64,000 nucleotides of DNA from Henricia sp. BOLD:AAB3569 (taxonomy: Eukaryota; Echinodermata; Asteroidea; Spinulosida; Echinasteridae): NCBI GenBank assembly GCA_037783545.1, contig JBBELK010000010.1, positions 868,001 through 932,000 on the forward strand, given 5' to 3'. Both the position numbers and the translations under genes were made by a program. How positions within the stretch are numbered: position 1 is the stretch's first letter; each line of letters begins with the position of its first letter. A model generated the notes under the pieces. That model worked only from the letters and a program-made list of their open reading frames with translations. It had not been told where the DNA came from and did no database searches. Shown here piece after piece: positions 10,271 to 20,005 of the stretch.

Positions 10271-11038
10271 CTACTGTCCATTAATGTCTGGCAGTCCAAT
10301 GAGTGGCCAGTTGACCTCACGGAACTCTGACGTAACCTTGACGTTGTCTTCCCGCTCGACGCAGATTCCCTGGGCATAGACCTTGCGGACAACTCGGTCG
10401 TGGATGACGACTCGCAGATTCCTCTTCTCTCCGGTCTTCACCTCCTTCGGTTGGGTAATCTCCACCGGCTCCAAGGGTGGCACCGATGCTGGGGAGCTCT
10501 CCGAAGAGGATGCGGTCTGCCTCATCATCTGTAGGAAGCCACGTGGTTTCCCACCCAGCACGATTGGGGACCTAACGGGTGACTTCGGTGTGGCTACCAG
10601 GGGTGAGATGGGCGTCGGGGACAGGCTAATCATCGCCACATTCTGGCTTGGGTTTTCTGGCGGTGGGGGACCATCTTCATTTGACTCCATCCTAGGCGTC
10701 ACCACTGCTGCGGTTGGAGGGGCTGGTGCCTCTCGACTACTCACTCGACGGGTCATCGACCTCCTTCCTATGCCAGCATCGGGCCTTGCCCCACGACTGG
10801 AGGCCTTTCTCTCAATTCGGCCCACTTCTGGCAGGAACGCCAGATGGCTCTGCTTGTAGTGGCGACGAAGGTTGTCGCGTCTGTTGAAGTGGTAGTGACA
10901 TCTTCCGCAAAAATAAACAGCTTCCGGGCCATGGAGTTGTTTCTTATGACGCCACAGGCCTTGCTTCTGCTCGAAACCTTGGCCACAAACGTTGCAGAAA
11001 ATCTTCCCGGTCTTCGCTGGACTTGCCTTTGGCGGCAT
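10271..11038 (-). CDS. ORF3: two-finger C2H2 zinc-finger protein of gypsy element 1
   Basis: The frame encodes 255 residues from the ATG at 11038, opening MPPKASPAKTGK. Residues ~14-40 form one C2H2 finger (FCNVCGQGF...RHKKQLH) and residues ~42-66 a second (YFCGRCHYHF...RHYKQSH). The rest is basic and Pro/Ser-rich, then ends in a small conserved-looking block (RVVIHDRVVRKVYAQGI, near 209-225). It lies 88 bp after Pol, where env sits in some retroelements, yet has no signal peptide or membrane segment. C2H2 fingers bind nucleic acid; here a role in targeting, packaging or regulation is inference. A polypyrimidine run and AG just upstream could be a splice acceptor for a subgenomic mRNA. Co-orientation, LTR enclosure and an unbroken frame argue that it is part of the element. 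Confidence 0.85.
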   Translation of the reverse strand: MPPKASPAKTGKIFCNVCGQGFEQKQGLWRHKKQLHGPEAVYFCGRCHYHFNRRDNLRRHYKQSHLAFLPEVGRIERKASSRGARPDAGIGRRSMTRRVSSREAPAPPTAAVVTPRMESNEDGPPPPENPSQNVAMISLSPTPISPLVATPKSPVRSPIVLGGKPRGFLQMMRQTASSSESSPASVPPLEPVEITQPKEVKTGEKRNLRVVIHDRVVRKVYAQGICVEREDNVKVTSEFREVNWPLIGLPDINGQ

Positions 11039-11126
11039 ACTGATGTTGTTTGGCTGCTTCCCACATCAGGAAGAACAAAAGAAAACAATATCAATAACAG
11101 CCTTTACATGCATTTTAACCTGTGCA

Positions 11127-14100
11127 TTAGCACTCTCGGTACCTGGCCGGCAACCGGTGCCGCCTCTTAGGGTACCGTCTCGGTGTTTCACCAGATTCAT
11201 CCACCCTTTTCGGCGTGACTTCACTCTGGGGTGGCTCTTCGGTCCACTCATCAGGACTCGGCTCTTCTTCTGGCCTCGTCTCAACTAATTTGTCGCATTC
11301 TGCCTCGTTAGGCAACTTTTCGACTTCCTGGTTGGTCGTTGAGTCAAGCTTAGGCTGTTGGTTCCACGGCTCAATAGCTTCCCCTTGGTAGGGCTTAAGC
11401 CGGTCTGAATGAACCACACGAGGCTTGCTGCCCCTTTTCAGCTGGACTCTAAATGTTACATCTGACAGCTTGTCCATGATTAGATATGGCCCCTCCCAAC
11501 GTAGCCGGAGTTTAGGGCTCAATCCCTTCTTTGTTGCTGGGCTGTACAACCAGGCAAATTGCCCTTCTCGTAACCCACTTTCTGCAGCTTTTCTGTCGTA
11601 CTGCTGCTTCTGCCTTCGAGAACTGCTCTGCAGGCATTCCCTGGCTCTATCATGAGCCTGTTGCATCTGTCGACGCAGCTCGACTGCAAAATCAGTTTGG
11701 ACACCGCTGGGTATGTCTGGACTCTCAGTTATCAGATCCACTGGCAACCTGACCTCCCTACCTAACATCATTAGGTTGGGCGACTCTCCTGTAGAGTCTT
11801 GTGGCGTACATCTGTACGCAAACGTAGCGTAGGGGAGATATTCATCCCAGTCCCTCTGCCTACGTTTTTCATCAATCAGCATGGCGACGACATGGATTAG
11901 AGTCTGGTTGAATCTCTCCACCATGCCATCTGACTTGGGGTTGTATGCTGTGGTTCTTGTCTTTTGGATGCCCAACAGCCTGCCCATTTCTGTGAACACT
12001 GCAGATTCAAAGTTGGCACCTTGGTCTGAATGCACCTCTTTCGGCACGCCAAACCTGCATACAAATTCGTTGACGAACTTCCTCGCAACTGTTACGGCAG
12101 TTGCATCCGGAAGTGGGTAAGCCTCCATCCACTTGGAGTAGTAGTCTCCCACGACCATGATCCACTTATGACCACTGTTGGTGACCGGCAGTGGCCCAAG
12201 CAAATCCAGAGCCACTCTCTCCATCGGCTCACCTACATGGCATTGCTGCAAGGGGGACTTCCTCCGTGCGCAGCTGGCACACTTGCGAATGAGTGACCTT
12301 ACATCCGCTGCGATTCCAGGCCAAAAATACCTGAACTTCACCTTGGCAACTGTCTTGCTCACGCCAAAGTGGCCGCTGAGCTGACCACCATGAAGCTCAG
12401 TTAGAATTTCATTCTGAAATTCTACAGGCAAAATCATCCGCCATCTGACGGACTTGCCATCGGCAGACTCCCATCGTCTCACCAACATTCCATTTTGGAC
12501 TTCCAACTGATCCCAAAGTGACCAGTATGTCTTACCGGTGGTAGAGGTATGGGAAACAGTGTCCCAGGCCGGACGACTGTCCCCTTTTTCCTTCGCCTCC
12601 AAGACCCAACACATGGTCTTATCTGCAAGTTGTGCTTTTCGCATAACTCCCCACGATATACTCGGCTGGGCAGTCACGCCTCTTACGACAGGCTCTGTCA
12701 CTGGAGTCGGGCTCTCAGACTCTTTCGACTCCTCGATCTCCTCCGTAGTCCCTTCTCGACCACATTGTCTACACGGCCTTCTGGATAGGCCATCAGCATT
12801 GGTGTGCTGTTTCCCAGGTCTATGCTGGATTGTTAAATTGTACTCGGAAATTACTTCAAGCCACCTGGCCAGCTGTCCTTCAGGATTCTTGAATCGCATC
12901 AACCACTTAAGGGAAGCATGGTCAGTTCGTACGGTGGTCCTCTGGCCATACAAGTACTGCCTGAAGTATTTCAAGTAGCTCACTACTGCTAGGAGCTCTC
13001 TCCGTGTTACGCAGTAGTTCCTTTCTGCCTTGCTTAGCTTTCTGCTTGCGTAGGCAAGAACTCTCTCCGCACCAGTTTGCACTTGGGATAATACAGCCCC
13101 TAATGCATCTCCACTGGCGTCTACATCCAGGATGTAGTCCACACTTGGCAATAGATATGCCAATATCGGTGCTCTCTGAAGCCTCTGCTTCAGTTCGTCG
13201 AATGACTCTTGACATAAGTCACTCCAATCAAACACTTTGGCTTTCCCCGTCAATGCGTGCAGTGGACCTGCCACCTCCGCAAATTCACGAATGAACTTCA
13301 TATAATAGGAAGCCAGACCCAGGAAGCTTCTCACTTCCTTAACATTCACGGACACTGGCCACTCAGCCACAGCTCGTACTTTCTCAGGGTCAACTGCGAC
13401 TCCATCTTCTGACACGATGTGTCCTAGATAGGTGACAGTCCTTTGGAATACACAACACTTGCTCGGTTTCAACTTCAGCCCAGCCTCCCGCAGTTTTGAG
13501 AAGACTGTCCGAAGACGCTCTATCTCCTCTGGAACACTCTTACCAAAGACGATTACATCGTCCAGGTATATCAGCAAGATGTCCCACTGCAGGCCTGAGA
13601 GAACCTTTTCCATAAGCCTCTCAAAGGTTGCAGGGGCATTGCAGAGCCCGAATGGCATGCAGCTCCATCTGTACAAGCCGTTCCTCACTACGAAAGCGGA
13701 CTTCCGGCTAGCATCCTCATCCAAGGCTACCTGCCAGTATCCCGATGCTAAATCAAGCGTTGAAAACCACGTGGCACCTGCCAGCGCATCGAGTGTCTCA
13801 TCAATCCTCGGCACGGGGTATGCGTCCTTGACAGTCACTGCATTTAATGCTCTGTAATCGACGCAGAACCTCTTGGTCCCGTCTTTCTTTTTGACCAACA
13901 CGACATTTTCCGCCCATGGAATGTCCGTTGGGATGATGACCCCTCTCTTCTCAAGGTCTTTCACTTGCCTCATGATTTCCATCTGATTGCACAGGGGATG
14001 ACGCCGAGGCCTCTGTTTTATAGGCCTTGCATCCCCTGTATCGATATGGTGGTTCACCACATCTGTGTGACCAATGTTTTGGTCACCTTTGGAGAAAACA

Positions 14101-14933
14101 TTATGGAAGTCAAGAAGACACTTCAGGATTTCTCCATGGTACTTTGTCTCCGCATTTGCCTTGCTCTGTTCAAACAATTCGTGCAAATGGTTTGGGAGGG
14201 TTATCTCAACCCTGGTACTGTCAACCTCTGGCTGAACCTCATCAACCTCAGCGGGTGATATAGTGCCAACAGTTGTTCCTTCTCGGACAACTCGGTTTTC
14301 TCGGCTAGGGTTAAAGATTCGCACCGGAACGTTTTCCTCTCGTGCCTGCACCAGTGTTCTGGCTAGCACTAGCCCCCTCTGGGCGAGCTCTCCTCCACCC
14401 TCAACAGGTTCAATAATGGCCGGCCCATCTTCCAATGAGCACCATTTGTCAACAGTACCTAGTACCACGGCCTCATGGCCTGGTGGAACCCTTACGGTTT
14501 TGGCCACCACTACTCGGCCAACGAATGACTGACCGGCACTGCTCGTGCACTTTATCCTCTCGCCATTCAGCCTCAACTCTAGAGCCCGGAAATCTAAATT
14601 TCCATACGTAGGCAATATGAAATCCATGCCTAATATCCCAGGGCAATCCATATCAGCAAACATTGCTCTGATTGGAGAAGTCGTCTTTCCGACCTGCACT
14701 TCCACCCAAGCCGCTCCCAGCACCGCCAAAGGAGTGCCGTCGACTTGTCGCACATCTACGCCCGCCGTTTCTAAAACGGGTCTTCGCTCTTTGGCGATAT
14801 CGTGATAAACAGAACTATTTATCAACGTGTCGGAAGACCCTGTGTCAACTAAAAACAAACACTTCGTTCCTCTTACGAAGCCATCAACATACAAACCACA
14901 TCGGGGTTTAGACATCGGAGTCTTGACCGTCAC
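11127..14933 (-). CDS. pol: Pol polyprotein of gypsy element 1 (PR-RT-RNaseH-IN)
   Basis: The open frame is 1268 codons. It opens with GTG at 14933, which overlaps the Gag stop; the first ATG is at 14915. Pol lies in the -1 frame relative to Gag, so expression is by frameshift or re-initiation. Order: retropepsin with FLVDTGSSDTL (Asp30), reverse transcriptase with FCVDYRALN and IYLDDVIVFG (YLDD near 456-459), RNase H with LDVDASGDALG (near 600) and RTDHASLKWL, then integrase with an HHCC zinc region (HGGQLSGHFG...CASCARR), the DDE core (VALDLLGPLP, HSDQGANF, DGMVERFNQTL) and a C-terminal GPY/F-like segment (WEGPYLIMDKL). No chromodomain is seen; the tail is acidic and Pro-rich. All catalytic residues I can locate are intact, consistent with a recently mobile element. 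Confidence 0.93.
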   Translation of the reverse strand: MTVKTPMSKPRCGLYVDGFVRGTKCLFLVDTGSSDTLINSSVYHDIAKERRPVLETAGVDVRQVDGTPLAVLGAAWVEVQVGKTTSPIRAMFADMDCPGILGMDFILPTYGNLDFRALELRLNGERIKCTSSAGQSFVGRVVVAKTVRVPPGHEAVVLGTVDKWCSLEDGPAIIEPVEGGGELAQRGLVLARTLVQAREENVPVRIFNPSRENRVVREGTTVGTISPAEVDEVQPEVDSTRVEITLPNHLHELFEQSKANAETKYHGEILKCLLDFHNVFSKGDQNIGHTDVVNHHIDTGDARPIKQRPRRHPLCNQMEIMRQVKDLEKRGVIIPTDIPWAENVVLVKKKDGTKRFCVDYRALNAVTVKDAYPVPRIDETLDALAGATWFSTLDLASGYWQVALDEDASRKSAFVVRNGLYRWSCMPFGLCNAPATFERLMEKVLSGLQWDILLIYLDDVIVFGKSVPEEIERLRTVFSKLREAGLKLKPSKCCVFQRTVTYLGHIVSEDGVAVDPEKVRAVAEWPVSVNVKEVRSFLGLASYYMKFIREFAEVAGPLHALTGKAKVFDWSDLCQESFDELKQRLQRAPILAYLLPSVDYILDVDASGDALGAVLSQVQTGAERVLAYASRKLSKAERNYCVTRRELLAVVSYLKYFRQYLYGQRTTVRTDHASLKWLMRFKNPEGQLARWLEVISEYNLTIQHRPGKQHTNADGLSRRPCRQCGREGTTEEIEESKESESPTPVTEPVVRGVTAQPSISWGVMRKAQLADKTMCWVLEAKEKGDSRPAWDTVSHTSTTGKTYWSLWDQLEVQNGMLVRRWESADGKSVRWRMILPVEFQNEILTELHGGQLSGHFGVSKTVAKVKFRYFWPGIAADVRSLIRKCASCARRKSPLQQCHVGEPMERVALDLLGPLPVTNSGHKWIMVVGDYYSKWMEAYPLPDATAVTVARKFVNEFVCRFGVPKEVHSDQGANFESAVFTEMGRLLGIQKTRTTAYNPKSDGMVERFNQTLIHVVAMLIDEKRRQRDWDEYLPYATFAYRCTPQDSTGESPNLMMLGREVRLPVDLITESPDIPSGVQTDFAVELRRQMQQAHDRARECLQSSSRRQKQQYDRKAAESGLREGQFAWLYSPATKKGLSPKLRLRWEGPYLIMDKLSDVTFRVQLKRGSKPRVVHSDRLKPYQGEAIEPWNQQPKLDSTTNQEVEKLPNEAECDKLVETRPEEEPSPDEWTEEPPQSEVTPKRVDESGETPRRYPKRRHRLPARYREC

Positions 14934-16549
14934 TGTTCGGTCTTCTCTCTCAGACCTTCGTCTTTTATTGGACCCTGTTGACTCCCCAGCCTGTCCGCGG
15001 GCCCTCCGGTCGGCTGGTTGGCGTTTCCCTGCTTCTCATGGCTACGCCTTCTCCGAGGTTGCGTACAATCCCTCGCAAAGTGACCCGCTTTGCCACAGTT
15101 GTAGCATTTTAGCTCACTTCTCTCATCGTTTCCAAGCTTTGGCGAACTTTTCGGAGGGTTCCGGCTTCGAGCCTCCTCCCCCTGGCATTGTTTGGTCAGG
15201 TTCGCCAACATCTCGACTATCGTATTCAGCTTCTCCGACTGAATATCAGCCTTCTCCTCTAACTCTCGGATTCTCTGCTCATTTCCAATTCCACGATCAA
15301 CCGCCCGTGCCAATTTGGCAGGCCTGCGATCGAACTTCCTCTGTTGCTCGACCTTGTCAAAACTTTCTGTTTCCAACGCAGCCCTGATAGCTTCATCAAG
15401 ACCGGTCGGACGTGCTCGGTAGATTCCCTCCCGCACTGTCTGACTTTCTACAGCGTCCAGGAAATGATTCTTGGCTAGTCTATCTCTGGCCTCTTCCTGT
15501 ATCTCGGGATAGGCCTTCACTGCCAACTCTCGAATCGCTTGTCCCAACTCTTGTAGGTTTTCGTTCAACCCTTGACGGCGATGTCTCAGCTCAACAAGGT
15601 AGTTCTCTGCCTGTCTGGCAGGCCCAAACCTCCTTGCTAACAGCTTCACAAGCTCATGATACGGGTGCTTGTGACCTTCAGGGGTATGATCCCCCAACAA
15701 CCTCAACGCACTGCCTTGCAGGCTAGCGGCCAGGTATTTGGCAGCCTGCTCATCAGTCCATCCATTGACTGCTCTGCAAGACTCAAAATGCTGGAAATAT
15801 TCATTCCACATGATCTTGCCACTGTACCGATCTGGCACAATGTTCGGACGGCGAGGCATTCCACCCTGAGGGTTACCGCAACCCTCATTACTGGTAAACC
15901 TCGGTTCCCTCTTCAGTGGCCACGGGCCTACTGACTTCGAATCAACCTCAACAGGTGACTCCTTACGGTCCACTACGGGAGGTTTAGTTGCAAAACGTAT
16001 TACCTCACTGTGTACTCGCCTAGCTTCATCCAGTGATGGCACAACCTCAAATGGGTTTTTGTTGGGTAAACCTCCCTCGTACAGTCCCAAGCTTTCCGCA
16101 GGATCTGGCACGGTAAACCTCAACATATCAGGCACCCTCTCAGTGGGCCTCTTCACACCATGAGAAGAAACTACTGGTGTGGAAAGCATAGCCGCCCCCA
16201 TAGGTCCAGGGGACTTTGGAGAGGAACTCTCCCAATACTTTGATTCCGTTCCTCTGGCCACAGGAACTAGCTCCGGTGACTCGCCAACATTTACCGAAGG
16301 CCATGCCCCATACGAAACATAACCAGATGTTTCATCGGGTAGCCTGAACTCAATGTCGGGGTCAACCTCAGTAACCCTCTGCTGTGACTTTTTCACAGCA
16401 CCCTCCAGCTCAGCAATCCTCTTGGACAGCTGGTCTTTCTCCAACTGCAGGAACTGATTTTCCATCTTCGAACTATTCAATTCATCTCGTAGCGACTCTC
16501 CGTCAACCTCACCTGGTGTGGTGATTTTTCTCTCTCGTCGCCCACTCAT
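14930..16549 (-). CDS. gag: Gag of gypsy element 1
   Basis: Starting from the ATG at 16549 (MSGRRERK), 539 residues. The open frame extends five codons further up to a GTG, but the ATG is preferred for a eukaryotic mRNA. An N-terminal coiled-coil-like region (SSKMENQFLQLEKDQLSKRI) is followed by a Pro/Ser-rich linker, then a retrotransposon Gag core (NEYFQHFESCRAVNGW, AAKYLAASLQGSALRLLGDH, LARRFGPARQAENYLVEL), and a CCHC zinc knuckle, CYNCGKAGHFARDC, near the C-terminus. The protein should form the particle and bind genomic RNA. The stop (14930-14932) overlaps the first Pol codon. No breaks are visible. Confidence 0.92.
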   Translation of the reverse strand: MSGRRERKITTPGEVDGESLRDELNSSKMENQFLQLEKDQLSKRIAELEGAVKKSQQRVTEVDPDIEFRLPDETSGYVSYGAWPSVNVGESPELVPVARGTESKYWESSSPKSPGPMGAAMLSTPVVSSHGVKRPTERVPDMLRFTVPDPAESLGLYEGGLPNKNPFEVVPSLDEARRVHSEVIRFATKPPVVDRKESPVEVDSKSVGPWPLKREPRFTSNEGCGNPQGGMPRRPNIVPDRYSGKIMWNEYFQHFESCRAVNGWTDEQAAKYLAASLQGSALRLLGDHTPEGHKHPYHELVKLLARRFGPARQAENYLVELRHRRQGLNENLQELGQAIRELAVKAYPEIQEEARDRLAKNHFLDAVESQTVREGIYRARPTGLDEAIRAALETESFDKVEQQRKFDRRPAKLARAVDRGIGNEQRIRELEEKADIQSEKLNTIVEMLANLTKQCQGEEARSRNPPKSSPKLGNDERSELKCYNCGKAGHFARDCTQPRRRRSHEKQGNANQPTGGPADRLGSQQGPIKDEGLREKTEQ

Positions 16550-17523
16550 GGCGACCAACAGCACCTCAACTGAGGGCTATTCAGTAAACCTCAGCAATTA
16601 TTCTCCTCTTGCTCCTCAAAAGGAACACTCAGGAATATCTAGCGACTACCTGAAGTGTACCCACAATTCTACTGAATGTGTAATTACAGGCAGAACAAAA
16701 CAATGTAATCCTTACTCATCCCCACTTCTGACACCATTGTGGCGGTTCGTCCGTCCCGGTACACACAAACGCCCTTACGGTTTTGTGTGGAAGACAGATA
16801 TTCCCACAATTATATTTATTATCCTCCAATGCGCATGAGCGGAATACACACCAGAGGGGGGAATTGTCACGAACGAAGAACTGATTAAGTCCTAGGCCTG
16901 TCCGTTTGTTGGAAATATACCAACGAGCAAGGATCAAACTATTCTGCCTGGTACAGTTATTCAATTAAGGGCACAAGACGCCAGGTTATACAGAACTCAA
17001 CTGGTTTAATACTAAACCTCTCAGTATGCGGCACAATAACCAGGATGATGAGGTTTACTACAACCTCTAATCAACCTCAGAATATAGTAGTCAACAACAA
17101 CAATGATATATGCGAGCGAGGTTTATAAATAACAGGTATGAGGTTTACTTCACCTATTTTATGCAAAGGAGTAAACCTCTTGTGCTACACAACACCAAGG
17201 GTTATTCAACCTCAGTTATTAACACAGGGTAAGCCTCCAAATGTAACTCTAGATAATTTCGTATTTACTATACGGAACCCCAGGCTAGTTGATTTCCCAC
17301 TAACCTCTACTGTCATTAAGATTGTTAAGGTCCTGGGAGATCTCGGTAACCCTCACGGGTCGCAGGCCACAGACCACACAGACTTAAACCTCGATACAGC
17401 GTTACCGATAGGCAACAGTATCGCACGTCTGGCAATCTAACCGCCTAATTAACCACTATCGTACACGAGATACGCTCAACCCTGACTCCACACGATCCCC
17501 TGCACTTTAATATAAAAGTACAC
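16550..17523 (-). promoter_or_regulatory. Leader of gypsy element 1, rich in AACCTC words
   Basis: Nearly 1 kb between the 5' LTR and the Gag start. It holds no long frame in element orientation. It carries more than ten copies of AACCTC or GAGGTT, mostly as AAACCTC, CAACCTCAG or GAGGTTTA, for example near 16581, 17010, 17047, 17059, 17070, 17118, 17139, 17171, 17206, 17300 and 17384. A leader this long is expected to hold packaging signals; whether these words do so is unknown. Confidence 0.6.
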
Positions 17524-17903
17524 AATAACACAGTTTGCTTCAGTATGTTTCCCTTACCCAGGCAATGAACTCCGACGACACTCGGTAACTCGTGCCTGTC
17601 CACGTAGCACAGTACTTCCCCGGTTGACTACAAACGGGTCTGCTTCAGCTCTGCTATGGGCACACCGCTCACAACCTCCTGCCCCGGGCAGAGGTTGTCT
17701 AGTTCAAGAGAATAACTCTCTCAATTGAACCACGCAATTAGACTGGCGCCGGATGCTCGCTCCTCGACATCAGGATCGCAAGTGTTCAGACCGTGTAGTT
17801 CGCACAGCGCTCACGCGAGGGCGCACTCCGCCCTCTCCATAATCATAACATAATTTGGGTTTGCCACCGAGGCCTTTTGACTGACGGCTAATTCCGTCAC
17901 ACA
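17524..17903 (-). repeat. 5' LTR of gypsy element 1 (element orientation)
   Basis: 380 bp, matching 9518-9897 with five substitutions. Transcription should start here and run leftward. On its inner side the sequence reads GTGTACTTTTATATTAAAG in element orientation, with no tRNA match that I recognise. Confidence 0.92.
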
Positions 17904-18248
17904 CGTACGTTCGTGAAGAAAAAAACATGATGCCAACTCCTCAACAAGAAAACGGAAATTCCTATTCGGTCGTCCGGGCTGTCCAGTGAAATCGTGAGCA
18001 GAAAATTGGAGATATCCTGAGCAGGAGAAGAGCGAATCGTTTGTGACAAAGTCGTGAGGCTCTCGCGTAGTTGCAACGGCTGGTAAAGCGTATAACCCGT
18101 CTTTTGACCGTTTTTGTTATTTTTGCACTTCTTTAGTAAATTACGGGATATTTTGATGAAATGTTTTTTGCAACGACCATCAAAAAAGTATTGTCAATGC
18201 TGCTACATCACTAAATCATGTAAACAGTAGGCAGGTGTGTACCTTTAA

Positions 18249-18780
18249 CCTGTAAAGGTGTACACCTGTCTTTTTGGGTATTTTTATGCAGGTTTTCATC
18301 TGTATTGTTAGTCTTTTTGATGCAGGTTTTCACCTGTATTCCTGGGCTTTTTGATGCAGGTTTTCACCTGTATCCTTAGGCGTTTTGATGCAGGTTTTCA
18401 CCTGTATCCTTGGGCGTTTTGATGCAGGTTTTCACCTGTATCCTTGGGCGTTTTGATGCAGGTTTTCACCTGTATCCTTGGGCGTTTTGATGCAGGTTTT
18501 CACCTGTATCATTGGGCGTTTTGATGCAGGTTTTCACCTCTATCCTTGGGCTTTTTGATGCAGGTTTTCACCTGTATCCTTGGGCGTTTTGATGCAGGTT
18601 TTCACCTGTATCCTTGGGCGTTTTGATGCAGGTTTTCACCTGTATCCTTGGGCATTTTGATGCAGGTTTTCACCTGTATCCTTGGGCGTTTTGATGCAGG
18701 TTTTCACCTGTATCCTTGGGCTTTTTTATGCAAGTTTTCACATGTACTCTAAAGTTTCTTTATGCATGTAATCACCTGTA
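18249..18780 (+). repeat. Minisatellite, right fragment (34-bp unit)
   Basis: About fourteen head-to-tail copies of a 34-bp unit with TTTTGATGCAGGTTTTCACC and TGTATCCTTGGGCG. Central copies are almost identical; the outer ones are degenerate. The array continues the fragment at 8985-9133, interrupted by the TTAA element and its gypsy passenger. Confidence 0.9.
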
Positions 18781-20005
18781 TCCTGAGGGGCGTGGTTTCC
18801 TAAGGGGAGAGGTGTAGAGACTACATGTGCTTCAACTTTTTGGATTGTTATAAATTACGTCATCATTGTGAAATATTTACCCTGTATAAGTGTGGATAAT
18901 AAAAAAGAATCTAGGCAACATCGATTGTTCAAGAAGCACCAGCAAAAGCGGCCAGTAAAATCGGTTTGTTGCCTGCTGTATGCCGCATCATGCCTGCGCG
19001 TGCATAGTTATTTTTGTGATGTATTTCGTCTTAGCCTAGATTTGTCTTACATGTACTTGCTGATTTTTTTGTAGCAAAATCTATCAAACATGTGTCGTTA
19101 TTCACCTTTTCAGCACTTTTATCATGTACATAGCGCATATGGGGGTCGTGAAAACAAGGAGTTAGAAAATCCACACATTCAGCAGTGCAATCCCTCGATT
19201 ATATGGTAGGCAAGATTAAGACGCAAATATCGCGCTGAACATACATACCGTATGTACATGTACATCCTTCTACTTTTACTATAGTTTCCCAATTTGTACA
19301 CACATTTATTCCCCTTGTCAAATGTACCTTTGTTTCCTTTCTTCCCCATTTTTGCCACCACGCATTTGTCTTTATCACCTGAAAAATTTAAAAGTAGACA
19401 AGTTGAAAATTATAAAAAACTATTAGTCAATTTCATTTTTATTCAAATATTTACTGAACTGATGCCACAAACAAAAGCTGTACAGTAATTACCAGATACG
19501 GTACTATAACTATGTTGTTGTTACTTACATGTAATTGGACTTTGTTGAAGGAAAAGAGAGATCACTCGCAGAAGGTTGTTTATTTTCCTGAAATATTGCC
19601 AGCATTGCAAATTTTTAAAATAAAGTGGCACAGTGAAAGTGTTTATTTGAGTCAGCACACATTTTGAGGAATTTTTAAAAATTGCCATAAACAAATTCTT
19701 TGGATTCCTGTAAACAATTGGCACAAGGAAACTGGGAGGCTATATTTTTTTATCAAATGTCTTGAAAATTTCCAACAAGTGTTTTCTCTTCCTTTAACTT
19801 ATTTCCTTGACACAGTTAGAGGTCAAGCCTTGTTTTTTTGTACCAAAAAATACTTTGAATAATTGATAGGTTTCTTAGATAATATTTCCATATATACATG
19901 TAGTTATCATGGTAATCAAAATAAAAGTGCTGGGCTAGCTATTATAAATCAATTTTAGACTGGTAGGTATGCAACTGCATCATGAAGTTATATGTACACG
20001 TGTAC
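18781..20005. other. Unassigned AT-rich sequence
   Basis: I see no supported exon or repeat boundary. If the exon at 20006-20164 belongs to a minus-strand gene, this would be intron or 3' flank. Confidence 0.4.

Larger units (their letters stand above)
9518..17903 (-). mobile_element. Intact gypsy-type (Metaviridae-like) LTR retrotransposon, 8.39 kb
   Basis: Two 380-bp LTRs flank, in minus orientation, a leader, Gag, Pol (PR-RT-RNaseH-IN) and a third zinc-finger ORF. The domain order RT-RNaseH-IN is that of the gypsy group. All three frames are uninterrupted and I count five substitutions between the LTRs (about 1.3%), so the insertion is young and possibly still competent. I find no convincing target-site duplication; the flanks belong to non-adjacent parts of the host element. 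I also see no obvious tRNA-complementary primer site next to the 5' LTR and no clean polypurine tract, so the LTR edges may hide unusual priming. Confidence 0.93.
9134..18248 (-). mobile_element. TTAA-flanked element, copy 2, split by the gypsy element
   Basis: The left part (9134-9517) is the reverse complement of the right part of copy 1 (about 6722-7107). The right part (17904-18248) is the reverse complement of its left part (6225-6565). Both outer ends show TTAA next to AGGAACACACCT or AGGTACACACCT. The flanks are units of one minisatellite, so TTAA is the target duplication. About 160 bp present in copy 1 (6565-6720) is missing at the gypsy insertion point, so the host copy was shorter or lost sequence on insertion. 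Confidence 0.8.

Noticed and set aside
10383..10859. 158-codon plus-strand frame opposite ORF3
   Set aside because: Mirror of a convincing zinc-finger frame on the other strand; no motif of its own.
18249..18780. CRISPR-like array of 34-bp repeats
   Set aside because: No unique spacers; contiguous minisatellite units.
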